Below are positions 55,229 through 64,000 of a stretch of 64,000 nucleotides of DNA, one piece after another. This DNA is from Planctomycetota bacterium (lineage in GTDB: Bacteria; Planctomycetota; Phycisphaerae; UBA1845): positions 1 to 64,000 of the forward strand of contig JAJRWX010000008.1 of the NCBI GenBank assembly GCA_024276605.1, given 5' to 3'. The position numbers and the translations under genes are program-made. How positions within the stretch are numbered: position 1 is the stretch's first letter; each line of letters starts with the position of its first letter. The notes under the pieces are model-generated. The model saw only the letters and a program-made list of their open reading frames with translations. It made no database searches and had not been told where the DNA came from.

Positions 55229-57927
55229 CGATTCCTCCGTTCGGCCAGCCAGTTGACGATGACGTGGATGGGTGACGCGGCCACGTTCGATATCGGTACG
55301 GTAACGAGAAAACGCTCGCCATCCGACGCGACGTCGTACCGCCAACAATCTCCGACCCTACGGGCTTCGAACAACTTCTTGGTGGCGCCGATCGTGAATC
55401 CCGATTCTTCGAAAGAAATATCGGTAGCGTTGAGCCAATCCTCGGGGTCGAAGAAGTACAGTTCCGCACCGTCCGATCGCCATCGCGGTTCAGTTCCGCC
55501 GCGCGTGGAGACCTGCCATTCACCGGCGCGATCTGGAAAGGTCGCAACATACACTTCGTTCTGTCCGGAACGATTCGACACGAACGTGACGAATTTCCCA
55601 TCGGGCGAAAACTGCCCGAAAAATTCGTCCACCGGTGAGTCTGCGAAGGGCTCGGGTTTCTTATCCTCGCCGAGCTTGAGAACCAAAATATCCTGGCGGC
55701 TCTCCATAGACAGGGGCTCGAACAGGATGAGCGTGCCGTCCGGAGAAAAGCTACGCGGTTGGACATAGTCGCCGGGCCCATCCAGCAACGTCTCGGCAAC
55801 GCCCCTGCCAAGTGCGGGCTTGCGAAACAGATAGTTGGTACGTCCAGACAGAGTTCCATAGACGACGTGCGTGCCATCCGGGGACCAGATGGCACCATAT
55901 GAACTCGCGGGTTTTCCGTGCATGCGTCCGAAGGTGAAGCGGACCTGCATGTCACGGGCTAGGTCGCGTATCCATACATCCTCATTGCCTGTGTCTAAGT
56001 TCTGGATCGAAAAGAGAACCCTGGCGTCATCCGGTGAGAGTTCCGGACCTGATAGGTTTTGGTAGTATTCCGGCACGCCGACCTCGCCGAGCCGCTTCCC
56101 GCTTCGGTAGATCCATGTTAACAGTCCGAGCGAAGAGGCCTCCCCGGTTTGGTAAGCAATCGTACCGTTTTGGGACGCAGAAAAGATGGCGAGACTAAAT
56201 CGATTATCAACCAGTAGATCGTCTGCGATGGGAAAAGCATCACCGACTATGGCGAGTCGATCCATGTCGAACTGGACAGCCATCAGGGTTTGTTGCCGAG
56301 CGAATAGAATGTGTCCCGAGGCGTAGGTTACCGTCGAGGCGGCTTGTAGAATCGTCCGTCGCTCGGTGGAATCGAGCGAGGCAAGAACGATGGCAGGTTC
56401 GGTCCCAGTCCCGACACCGGCCCGGCGTGCCAGATACAGGAAATGCCGTCCGTCCGGCAGGAAGCTGGGGTACCTATGCGTGCTTTCTACGCCGGCGTCA
56501 TCGAGTCTCGTGACCACCGCCACCGGACCTCCCGATGCCGACACACGCGACAATCCGCCATTCCAGATAGGCGCGAAGACGATGGTGCCCTCCTGATTCC
56601 AAGTTCCCCCGCGAGACTCGGTCACATCGGCCAGCGATAAGGTTGGGCCGCCATCGGCGTCGATGGTCAGTAGTTTCCGGTTAGCGAAGAATCCGAGCTT
56701 GCGTCCGTCGGGAGACCAAAACAATCGTTCGGCGTCCTCGGTCCCGGCTAACGGCACCGCGTCAAACTTGTCCAAAGATCTGATCCAAATACGCTGGCGA
56801 CCATTCCCCGTTCTCGCCACGAATGCCATCCGCGTTCCGTCCGGCGACAACACGACGGGGCCGGCGTGCTCATCAATCGAGACCAACGTGGTACCTTCCG
56901 GCGGAAGTACGTTCATGCGGTAGGTGCGCGCGTCCTCATCCGTCGTACGCAAGTTCCACACACCTAGCGTGACGGAAAGAACGACGCCAACGATGGCCAA
57001 ACTCCACGCGGTTTTCTCTCTACCACGCCGATTCGATGCAGCCACGGCTGGCACACCGAGTTGCGATCCTCCCTCGGCGATCCATTGCAGTTGAAGCTTC
57101 ACGTCGTGGGCGGTTTGAATGCGATCTTCCGGGTTCTTCGCTAAGCAGCTGCGAACAAGATGTTCGAGCGCGGGCGGGGTCATCGGCTGAATCTCCGAAA
57201 TCGCCCTTGGCTGAGACGACATGATCGACGCGATCAAGCTCGCGCGACTACCGCCCTCGAACGCTCGTTGGCCAGTGGCCATTTCATAGAGCACGGCGCC
57301 GAACGCGAAAATGTCAGTTCGTGGGTCAGCCTCCTTGCCTTCGAGTTGTTCGGGGGCCATATACTGGAAAGTGCCAACGATAGTCCCCTTGCCGGTCAGC
57401 GGCTCAGTAATGGTCACGGCATCCGGTGCTGTCGAAAGCCCTGATTGTCCAGGCGTGGCCTTGGCCAGACCAAAATCGAGGAGCTTGGCCCCGGACTTGG
57501 TGAGCATGATATTGCCCGGCTTGAGGTCGCGGTGGACTACGCCCGCCCGGTGGGCTTTGTCCAGGGCCGACGCTATCTCCGCGCCAATCCGAAGCAAGTC
57601 TTCAAGCGGAAGCGCCCCCTTGGCGACTCGCAGCGAAAGCGTCTCGCCTTCGATGAGTTCCATCACCAGATAATCAACGCCACTATCATGCCCAATATCG
57701 TGCAGCGTGCAGATGTTTGGGTGGGTCAGGCTCGATATCGCCTTAGCCTCACGCTCAAACCGCTGCTTTAACTCAGCGTTACCTGTCAGGTGGCTCGGAA
57801 GAACCTTGATGGCCACGTCCCGCTCCAGGCGGGTATCTTTTGCTCGATAGACCTCACCCATGCCGCCTGCTCCGAGGGGCGAGAGGATTTCGTAGGGACC
57901 AAGTTTCGTTCCTTCTGTCAGCATCAA
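55225..57927 (-). CDS. Membrane Ser/Thr protein kinase with WD40/TolB-like propeller
   Basis: A 900-residue paralogue of the same design: kinase domain with Lys41 in VAIKVLP, catalytic Asp134 in VHRDLKPGNIM and Asp151 in LDFGLAKA, a membrane helix (TAWSLAIVGVVLSVTLGVWNL, about 305-325) and a propeller with blades such as VVLSPDGTRMAFVARTGNGRQRIW, FWSPDGRKLGFFAN, YLSF-like SYGAIWSPDGTHVVYG and FSPDGKFVTFVSNRSGQNEVY. It has the propeller's usual end (VIVNWLAERR). Both ends overlap neighbours by ATGA. The ligand and substrates are unknown. Confidence 0.92.
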   Translation of the reverse strand: MMLTEGTKLGPYEILSPLGAGGMGEVYRAKDTRLERDVAIKVLPSHLTGNAELKQRFEREAKAISSLTHPNICTLHDIGHDSGVDYLVMELIEGETLSLRVAKGALPLEDLLRIGAEIASALDKAHRAGVVHRDLKPGNIMLTKSGAKLLDFGLAKATPGQSGLSTAPDAVTITEPLTGKGTIVGTFQYMAPEQLEGKEADPRTDIFAFGAVLYEMATGQRAFEGGSRASLIASIMSSQPRAISEIQPMTPPALEHLVRSCLAKNPEDRIQTAHDVKLQLQWIAEGGSQLGVPAVAASNRRGREKTAWSLAIVGVVLSVTLGVWNLRTTDEDARTYRMNVLPPEGTTLVSIDEHAGPVVLSPDGTRMAFVARTGNGRQRIWIRSLDKFDAVPLAGTEDAERLFWSPDGRKLGFFANRKLLTIDADGGPTLSLADVTESRGGTWNQEGTIVFAPIWNGGLSRVSASGGPVAVVTRLDDAGVESTHRYPSFLPDGRHFLYLARRAGVGTGTEPAIVLASLDSTERRTILQAASTVTYASGHILFARQQTLMAVQFDMDRLAIVGDAFPIADDLLVDNRFSLAIFSASQNGTIAYQTGEASSLGLLTWIYRSGKRLGEVGVPEYYQNLSGPELSPDDARVLFSIQNLDTGNEDVWIRDLARDMQVRFTFGRMHGKPASSYGAIWSPDGTHVVYGTLSGRTNYLFRKPALGRGVAETLLDGPGDYVQPRSFSPDGTLILFEPLSMESRQDILVLKLGEDKKPEPFADSPVDEFFGQFSPDGKFVTFVSNRSGQNEVYVATFPDRAGEWQVSTRGGTEPRWRSDGAELYFFDPEDWLNATDISFEESGFTIGATKKLFEARRVGDCWRYDVASDGERFLVTVPISNVAASPIHVIVNWLAERRNR

Positions 57928-60647
57928 CGCTCCTTCACGGCTGCCATCTTTTCTCTTAGCTCTTTGAACCAGTTCACCACAACGATCGGGTGGCTCCGCT
58001 GGTCTCCGACAATATCTGATGATCTCGCAAAAAGGAAACGCTGTCCGTCCGGAGCCACGTCGAAGAATTCTGAATACTCGTCGTCTAGTAGCTTGAACAT
58101 GAGCTTGGGCGTGCCTGGAATCAGCACATCGTCTTTCACCGCGATGGCTACCGAGTAATACGCGCCGCTGAAATTCGTGTAGAAGAGTTCAGTGCCGTCC
58201 GGTGACCACTTTGGAACGCCCCCCAAACCGGGAGAAATTTTGACTCTACCAGTGCCCGAGGGAAAGCGCCGGACGTACACCTCGTCGATTCCCGTCTCAT
58301 TGGAGTAATATGCGATGAGCGTTCCATCCGGCGAAACAGAAGGGGACTGCTCGGCGAACGGCGTTGTCAGAAACGGCTCCACCGTCCGCTCCTTATCCAT
58401 GTGGAGCAACATGATCTCGAGGCCGGACTGAAGAGACTCATTAATCACGAGCGTGTGCCCGTCGGGAGAGATAGCCGCCGGAAACTGGGCGTTTTCCGCT
58501 GTGGTCAGCTTCTCCGCGTCGCCGCTCCCGTCGGCCCTCCTGCGGTAAATCTCCGCAACGCCATGAACGCGATCAGAATTAAAATATATCCACGAGCCGT
58601 CGGGCGACCAGACCGGAAACATTTCCACGCCATCGTCGAAGGTCAGCCGGGTCAACATGTCACGCTTGATTTCCAACAACCAGATGTCCGGTGGGAACCT
58701 GGTACCGCTGCGCAAGACCCACGCAATCTGTGAGCCATCCGGCGACAGGGATTGGGAGAGCGCCACTCGGGAATGTTGCGACGCGGGCGTGATCTTGCCC
58801 GTACGATCTACCCAGACCAAATCAGTAAGACGTGGACCCTGGTTGTCCAATAGGTAAACAAGCACGCCGTTGTCCGAAAATGAGTATTGCCCGGTGCCCA
58901 TGGACGTGTTCGATGCCAGGTTCTCCAGCACCGGAATCTCCGGACCGATGATCTCGACGTTCACCGGATCAAACGCGATGGACATGAGCACATCACCTCG
59001 CACGAAGACCAGGTGTCCGGTGGGGACGTAACGCGCGAACATCGCACCCTCGATCAGTGTCTTGCGCTGTCGCGTGTCCAGTGACACGGCTTGGATTCTC
59101 GCGCCCGTGTAGTCGTCTTCGTTGTCCGTATCGGTGAATAGTATCGTCCGTCCGTCCGGCAAGAGTTGGGGCCAGCGGTGTGACTTGGGACCTGGGTCAG
59201 GCCCCAAGTCGGTGACTTTTTCTGGCTTTCCACCTTCGGCTGAAACTATCCAGATGCCGGATCGGCGAGTCGGGGCAAACGCGATGGTGTCATTTACACC
59301 CCAGTGAGCACCGCGGAGTTGCGGGGCATCGCAGATCGTCTGAGCAGGGCCGCCCGAGACAGATATTTTCTTAAGTTTTCCCTGCTGGGCGAAGGCGATC
59401 CAGCGACCATCGGGCGAAAAAGTGGGCGAGTCCGTGTCGTTCGTGTTGGCAAGGGCTACAGCATCTTGCTGATGCATGTGTCGCAGATACAACTGCGTTC
59501 CGGTATTGGTGGTGGCCGTGTAAGCCAACATCGATGCATCAGGTGAAATAGCGGCGACCGGTTCCATGAGGTTGATGGTGAGCACCTGACCTTCGGGAAT
59601 CTCCACCGAGAGACGGACAACCGGCAACGAGTCTTTGGGCAGCGGTTTTGCGAACCATACGCCGACAGCGGTGAGTACGACGATCATCGCGATCGCCACA
59701 TTAACTGGCCATGATGGTAGCCAGCGAGTTTTTACATCGAGGGCGGCTTGTGCCAATCCGAGCGAGGTGCTTGTCGGGTCTGCGATTGCGTTCTCTAGTT
59801 CTATTCTTGCGTCACCGATGTCTCGGAGTCGTTTGGTTGCGTCTTTGGCTAGGCAGCGGCGGAGAAGTAGGTGTACTGTTGGCGGGGTGTCACCTGGGAG
59901 GGTGGTCCAGTCTGGGTCTTTGTGAAGGATCGCGCCGATGGAATCGCTGATGGTCTCGCCACCGAATAGCGTTCTTCCGGTAAGACATTCGATGAGCACA
60001 ACACCGAAGGACCAGATGTCTGTTCGCTTGTCTAGCGGTTTGCCGCGCGATTGTTCGGGACTCATGTAGGCGGCGGTGCCCATGATGATGCCTGGGGCTG
60101 TTGGCGATGCGCCGATTGTTATGGTCGGGGAGTTTGCGATTTCAGTTCCAGTACGCTCGTCGATGGTGGCCATAGCTTTTGCTAGTCCGAAGTCGAGAAC
60201 TTTAATTTTTCCATCGGGCGTTAGTTTTACGTTCGCTGGTTTTAGGTCTCGATGGATGATTGCTTTGTCGTGGGCAGCTTCTAGTGCTTCTGCCATTTGT
60301 TTGCCGACGGAGAGCGCTTCTTCAACGGGCATGAGTCCTTGTTTGATTCGCTCGGCTAGCGTGTCGCCTTCTACGAGTTCCATGACGAGGAAGTTTTTCT
60401 CGTTTGCCTCTTCAAAGCCGTAGATGGCAGCGATGTTTGGGTGGTTGAGGGAGGCGAGGACTTTCGCCTCGCGCTCAAAGCGTGCCAGTCGTTCCGGGTC
60501 GCGTGAGAAGGCTTTGGGGAGGACTTTTATGGCGACTTCTCGGTCGAGACGAGAGTCCTTGGCTCGGTAGACTTCTCCCATGCCGCCCGCACCAAGGGGA
60601 GAGAGGATTTCGTAAGGACCGAGTTTTGTGCCATTCTTGATCGCCAT
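57924..60647 (-). CDS. Membrane Ser/Thr protein kinase with WD40/TolB-like propeller
   Basis: A 907-residue paralogue. Lys41 lies in VAIKVLP, catalytic Asp134 in [11 protein letters not shown] and Asp152 in LDFGLAKA. A membrane helix (WPVNVAIAMIVVLTAVGVWFA, about 318-338) precedes a propeller with LAYTATTNTGTQLYLRHM, FAPTRRSGIWIVSAEGG, WSPDGSWIYFNSDRVHGVAEIY, YYSNETGIDEVYVRRFPSG and the end VVVNWFKELREK. The start codon is 12 bases after the upstream kinase stop, the only junction in the array without overlap. The TGA overlaps the next ATG. The function is presumably sensing plus phosphorylation. Confidence 0.92.
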   Translation of the reverse strand: MAIKNGTKLGPYEILSPLGAGGMGEVYRAKDSRLDREVAIKVLPKAFSRDPERLARFEREAKVLASLNHPNIAAIYGFEEANEKNFLVMELVEGDTLAERIKQGLMPVEEALSVGKQMAEALEAAHDKAIIHRDLKPANVKLTPDGKIKVLDFGLAKAMATIDERTGTEIANSPTITIGASPTAPGIIMGTAAYMSPEQSRGKPLDKRTDIWSFGVVLIECLTGRTLFGGETISDSIGAILHKDPDWTTLPGDTPPTVHLLLRRCLAKDATKRLRDIGDARIELENAIADPTSTSLGLAQAALDVKTRWLPSWPVNVAIAMIVVLTAVGVWFAKPLPKDSLPVVRLSVEIPEGQVLTINLMEPVAAISPDASMLAYTATTNTGTQLYLRHMHQQDAVALANTNDTDSPTFSPDGRWIAFAQQGKLKKISVSGGPAQTICDAPQLRGAHWGVNDTIAFAPTRRSGIWIVSAEGGKPEKVTDLGPDPGPKSHRWPQLLPDGRTILFTDTDNEDDYTGARIQAVSLDTRQRKTLIEGAMFARYVPTGHLVFVRGDVLMSIAFDPVNVEIIGPEIPVLENLASNTSMGTGQYSFSDNGVLVYLLDNQGPRLTDLVWVDRTGKITPASQHSRVALSQSLSPDGSQIAWVLRSGTRFPPDIWLLEIKRDMLTRLTFDDGVEMFPVWSPDGSWIYFNSDRVHGVAEIYRRRADGSGDAEKLTTAENAQFPAAISPDGHTLVINESLQSGLEIMLLHMDKERTVEPFLTTPFAEQSPSVSPDGTLIAYYSNETGIDEVYVRRFPSGTGRVKISPGLGGVPKWSPDGTELFYTNFSGAYYSVAIAVKDDVLIPGTPKLMFKLLDDEYSEFFDVAPDGQRFLFARSSDIVGDQRSHPIVVVNWFKELREKMAAVKER

Positions 60648-60659
60648 GCGTTCTCTCGT

Positions 60660-63416
60660 TTATTTGTGGGGCACAAGCGCTTCCAGTTCCGTCGTCCAGT
60701 TCAGCACGATGATTGGCTCGCGGCGGGCTGCGGTTGCTGCTGTTCCGACGTCGCTTATGAATAGGAAATGTTTTCCGTCCTTTGTCAGATCGAAGTAGTG
60801 ATCGTAGCGGTTGGTGTCGGGAAGCGAGAAGAGTTCTTCGGGCGCCGACGGCGCTAGGACGTTTTCGTCGACGGTGTACTTGACAGACATCATCGTGAGA
60901 TTGTTGGGGTCGGCGCTGACATAGTAGATCATGTTTTCTGTGGGCGACCAATGTAAGTGTGTGCCCCCTGCGGTTGATATCTGCACGGCCGAGCCTGAGC
61001 CGTCTGATGGATGAACGAGAATCTCCGAGCGACCTGATTCGTGGGAAGCGTATCCGATCCACTTTCCATCCGGAGAGTAATGGGCACCCCACTGCCAACT
61101 TGGCCCGTCAAGAACCGCTACGGGTTCGCCGTCGACCACCCCCTTTTGGTCGAATTGAAGTTGATGGACATCGCCCTCTGTGGTTGGAGCGACTTCCAGG
61201 AACAACAAGCTCAGACCATCAGGGGCAAAGCTCGTAGGCAACTGCATGTGCTTGCTCTCAGTAAGTCGCTCAACCTCGCCGGAAAAATCGGCCCGTATGC
61301 GGTAGAGATTTGGTGCGCCGCCGTGCCGGCGGGACGCGAAGACGATCCACTTTCCGTCTGGGCTCCATACAGGGGCGAAATCACTATCGGTTGACGGTAG
61401 CATTCGCATTAGGTCCCGCGAGCGCTCCAGAACCCCGATCCGACTTTCGGATCCCTCTCCGATCTCGATCGCCACAAGATGCCCATCTGGGGAGAATACG
61501 GCGTCGTTAAACTCTCCGGTCTGTGCGCCGAGAGGTTCTTCTTTCCCGGAATGATCAATCATGACCATTTGGCGGTCTGTATAGGGGTTGTCTGCCATGT
61601 ACATGAGCGTTCCGTGATTGTCTATGGAGATAGCTGAAATCCAGCCCGCGCCACCGGCGATGCCTTCCACGACTGGTACTGCTTCACTGGTTAGCTCGAG
61701 GCGATCCAGATCAAAGCGAGCGGCCATCAATGTGTTCTCGCGTATGAATACGATGAATCCTGGCGATACGTATTGCCCGTTGCTGGCCGCCTTAATTAAC
61801 TCTTTCAGTACGCCGCCTGCGCCAGACACGACCATGACATACGCGTCGTCCATAGCGGCGAAGTCCCTTGCCTTTGTGAACAACACGCCGCGCCCCTCGG
61901 GAAGGGCAAACGGTATGCGATGCGACTCGAAAGGGTCCGCCCCGCTGGTTGCGGTAAAGGGCTTTGGTGTTCCACCGGACGCGGGAATGCTCATAAGTCC
62001 ACCGCTGTTTTGGGGCGCGAAGATGATCGCTCCTTCCGCGGTCCAAGTGCCGCCGCGCATCGTGGGCGCGTCGCATAGCGTAATCGGCGAGCCACCGCGC
62101 ATGGAGATCTTTTTCAGCTTGTCGTCTTTTACGAAAGCCAACCACTCACCATTTGGGGAGAAGAACGGTGCGTGTAAGAAACTTATTCCGGCCAGAGAGC
62201 GGAACTCAGGCTGATCCATGGTACGTACGATCATGCCGATCTCATCGCTGAGCATGGTCTTCGCTTTGAACACAGCGTATTGACCGCCGGGTGAGAGTGT
62301 TGGGAACGGCCATCTGCTCAACTTGTATTGCGGCGGAATCGACATGGTGAGTCGAGCGACGCGCCTGACCGGGATGGGCGTTAGGAGCCAAGTCGATGCT
62401 GCGCCAATGGCGGCGAATACTAGGGCTGCCCCGATGACCCATCGCCATGGGATACGCCCCCGCGGCAAGTCCAAGGCCACGGCAGCCAAACCGAGGGACG
62501 TGCTGTTTGGGTCAATCAGGGCGTTCTCAAGTTCGATTCGTGCATCGGCAATATCGTGCAGTCTTCGTTTGCGGTCTTTTGTTAGGCAGCGACGAAGAAG
62601 GAGCTGAATCGTCGGTGGGGTATGGGGTGGTAGTAACGACCACTCCGGGTCTTTGTGCATGATCGCACCCATCGAGTCGTTGGCTGTTTCACCTTGAAAC
62701 AACCGATGCCCGGTCAGGCATTCAAACAACAAGATCCCGAACGACCAGATGTCGGTTCGTTTGTCTAGTGCTCGACCACGCGCCTGCTCGGGACTCATGT
62801 ACGCGGCGGTTCCAAGCACAACACCTGGACGAGTGAAGTTTGCGGTGATCGTTGGCGAGTTGGCGTCAGCCCCTCCTGATGGATCATCAGACATCGCTTT
62901 GGCTAAACCGAAGTCGAGAACTTTGACCACACCATCCGGGCGTATCATCACGTTGGCGGGCTTGAGATCGCGATGGATCACGCCTTGACCATGAGCGGCT
63001 TCGAGCGCCTCGGCGATTTGCTTCGCGATATCAAGCGCGTCCTCGACTGCGACGGGTCCGTTCTTGAGATGACCACCGAGCGTCTCACCTTCGACGAGTT
63101 CCATGACGATGAAGTGTAGGGCGGGCTTCGCCCGCCTTTGCACATCGGAATCTTCGGCGGGCGAAGCCCGCCCTACGGTTTCAAATCCGTAGATAGCGGC
63201 AATATTTGGATGATTCAGCGAAGCGAGCAGCTTGGCTTCCCGCTGGAAGCGGGCGATTCGCTCTTTGTCTCGAGTCATCACCTCGGGCAGCACCTTGATC
63301 GCAACTCTTCGATCAAGCTTGGCATCGTTGGCAAGATAGACCTCACCCATGCCGCCCGCCCCGAGGGGAGAGAGGATTTCGTAGGGACCGAGCTTGGTTC
63401 CTGTGGCGAGGGTCAT
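60660..63416 (-). CDS. Membrane Ser/Thr protein kinase with in-frame palindromic insertion
   Basis: A 918-residue paralogue. Gly loop GAGGMGEVY, Lys41, catalytic [10 protein letters not shown] and DFGLAKA are intact. The kinase domain carries an extra segment at residues 81-101 (VGRASPAEDSDVQRRAKPAL), encoded by a palindromic DNA element, between the GF segment of the N-lobe and the HFIVMELVEG hinge. Neighbouring paralogues are 16 residues shorter here. A membrane helix (WRWVIGAALVFAAIGAASTWLL, about 330-351) and a propeller (GQYAVFKAKTM, FVKDDKLKKISM, WSPDGKWIVFASRRHGG, YSPDGKWIGYASHESGRSEI) follow. The frame stays open through the insertion, so the protein may still fold. Confidence 0.92.
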   Translation of the reverse strand: MTLATGTKLGPYEILSPLGAGGMGEVYLANDAKLDRRVAIKVLPEVMTRDKERIARFQREAKLLASLNHPNIAAIYGFETVGRASPAEDSDVQRRAKPALHFIVMELVEGETLGGHLKNGPVAVEDALDIAKQIAEALEAAHGQGVIHRDLKPANVMIRPDGVVKVLDFGLAKAMSDDPSGGADANSPTITANFTRPGVVLGTAAYMSPEQARGRALDKRTDIWSFGILLFECLTGHRLFQGETANDSMGAIMHKDPEWSLLPPHTPPTIQLLLRRCLTKDRKRRLHDIADARIELENALIDPNSTSLGLAAVALDLPRGRIPWRWVIGAALVFAAIGAASTWLLTPIPVRRVARLTMSIPPQYKLSRWPFPTLSPGGQYAVFKAKTMLSDEIGMIVRTMDQPEFRSLAGISFLHAPFFSPNGEWLAFVKDDKLKKISMRGGSPITLCDAPTMRGGTWTAEGAIIFAPQNSGGLMSIPASGGTPKPFTATSGADPFESHRIPFALPEGRGVLFTKARDFAAMDDAYVMVVSGAGGVLKELIKAASNGQYVSPGFIVFIRENTLMAARFDLDRLELTSEAVPVVEGIAGGAGWISAISIDNHGTLMYMADNPYTDRQMVMIDHSGKEEPLGAQTGEFNDAVFSPDGHLVAIEIGEGSESRIGVLERSRDLMRMLPSTDSDFAPVWSPDGKWIVFASRRHGGAPNLYRIRADFSGEVERLTESKHMQLPTSFAPDGLSLLFLEVAPTTEGDVHQLQFDQKGVVDGEPVAVLDGPSWQWGAHYSPDGKWIGYASHESGRSEILVHPSDGSGSAVQISTAGGTHLHWSPTENMIYYVSADPNNLTMMSVKYTVDENVLAPSAPEELFSLPDTNRYDHYFDLTKDGKHFLFISDVGTAATAARREPIIVLNWTTELEALVPHK
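63116..63176. repeat. Palindromic element inserted in frame in a kinase gene
   Basis: Two perfect 21-base inverted arms (63116-63136 and 63156-63176) flank 19 bases. Each arm itself is nearly palindromic, with a GGGC-TTC-GCCC core. The element encodes residues 81-101 of the 60660-63416 kinase and is absent from the paralogues in this window. Confidence 0.85.
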
Positions 63417-64000
63417 TGTTTCGCTCCGACAGGCACCTTAGCCTTGAGTTCCTCAAACCAGTTTAATATCACTTCGACGTGCGTTGGCTTTGCTTCTTCC
63501 GGTCCCTTATGAATCATTAGCAGTCTGCCTCCCGGGAGCGTTGAGAAATCATAGGCGATTAGCAAATTGGATTCGAGATCAACGGCAACGCGTGGCGTGG
63601 ATGTCGGTCTTCCCTCGGTCGTGTCAATATCCATGACCATGAGTTCTTTTGATTTCAAGTAGTAGATCAGCTTGCCATCTGGCGACCAGCGAGGACGTCC
63701 GCCGCCTTGGGTGGTCGCAGGGATCGCTTTGCCGAGTGAGCCGTCTGCGCTGAATGATCGAATGTATATCTCGTTGCGGCCCGATTCATTGGAGCCATAG
63801 GCGAGCCATTTCCCGTCAAACGAGAGGTCGGCTCCGTCGGTGTCATAGGAGTCTCCCAGAAGCGGCTCGAGAGAGACTACCTTTGCGTCCGCGTCGTTTA
63901 GTCGTAGAAGTTGAAGCGATTTACTTCCGGAAATCGATTGTTCCACGATGAGCAAGCTGTCGTCAGGAGAGAAAGCGTGTGGTTTCAAGAACCCACGTCC
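63413..64000 (-). CDS. Kinase-array propeller protein, C-terminal part (5' truncated)
   Basis: The frame is open to the window edge; 195 residues are visible. They form the end of a PD40/TolB-like propeller: FSPDDSLLIVEQ, GADLSFDGKWLAYGSNESGRNEIYIRSFS, WSPDGKLIYYLKSKELMVMDI and the standard closing VILNWFEELKAKV. The kinase domain presumably lies beyond the right edge. The stop overlaps the next kinase ATG by four bases, so the array continues upstream. All family-level claims for the missing part are inference. Confidence 0.85.
   Translation of the reverse strand, partial: GRGFLKPHAFSPDDSLLIVEQSISGSKSLQLLRLNDADAKVVSLEPLLGDSYDTDGADLSFDGKWLAYGSNESGRNEIYIRSFSADGSLGKAIPATTQGGGRPRWSPDGKLIYYLKSKELMVMDIDTTEGRPTSTPRVAVDLESNLLIAYDFSTLPGGRLLMIHKGPEEAKPTHVEVILNWFEELKAKVPVGAKQ

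Noticed and set aside
1-64000. Reassigned stop codon as explanation for the three split genes
   Set aside because: TAA and TAG both end many intact genes in the window, so a general reassignment does not fit.
1-64000. tRNA or rRNA genes
   Set aside because: I looked for cloverleaf-like and conserved rRNA stretches in the intergenic regions and saw none; a dedicated scan could still find one.

Overview
This window looks like a chromosomal segment of a Planctomycetota-type bacterium. Pointers are a DUF1571-type protein, a large family of Ser/Thr kinases beginning [22 protein letters not shown] with WD40/TolB-like repeats, PilZ and HD-GYP signalling, and moderate GC. Assignment to Phycisphaerae or a relative is inference; no rRNA or other marker gene is present.

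Layout. (1) 1-7080, plus strand: structural genes of a Mu-like prophage (gpI-type protease/scaffold cut by the window edge, decoration protein, gpT capsid, gp36, a tail-completion candidate, small unknowns, a tail-fibre-like protein and a LamG-like protein), ending in a hairpin and a long imperfect inverted repeat. (2) 7335-11567, minus strand: the two glyoxylate-shunt genes, malate synthase then isocitrate lyase, each broken by one in-frame stop codon but otherwise intact. (3) 12287-20967, plus strand: a periplasmic-type nitrite oxidoreductase/nitrate reductase-like operon (diheme cytochrome fused to an EB_dh domain, NxrA-like molybdopterin subunit, small protein, NxrB-like iron-sulfur subunit, TorD/NarJ-like chaperone, unknown protein). 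It is followed by moaA for molybdenum cofactor synthesis. (4) 22602-26924: a 2-oxoacid:ferredoxin oxidoreductase whose gamma subunit is fused to a GltD-like flavoprotein and a ferredoxin, with separate alpha and beta subunits. (5) 27261-33295: a hybrid histidine kinase split by an in-frame TAA, a coiled-coil lipoprotein, pterin carbinolamine dehydratase, a GNAT enzyme and an unknown membrane protein. (6) 33438-37102, minus: bamD-like, lptE-like and ftsH. (7) 37817-45989: an MDR dehydrogenase, a PilZ-histidine kinase/response regulator/HD-GYP operon, a DUF1571-type protein and a lipoprotein. (8) 46881-64000, minus: an operon of six paralogous kinases, mostly with ATGA stop/start overlaps, the last cut by the window edge.

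How it fits together. The NXR-like enzyme, its chaperone and MoaA make a coherent periplasmic molybdoenzyme module for nitrite oxidation or nitrate reduction. The ferredoxin-dependent 2-oxoacid enzyme may connect acetyl-CoA or 2-oxoacid metabolism to low-potential electrons. Next to this, both glyoxylate-shunt genes carry single nonsense codons, which suggests recent loss of C2 growth, unless the stops are read through or are sequence errors. Other notable signals are a palindromic element inserted in frame inside a kinase domain, two dispersed intergenic repeat families, and a 1,899-residue kinase with three tandem LAVLPF-TPR modules.
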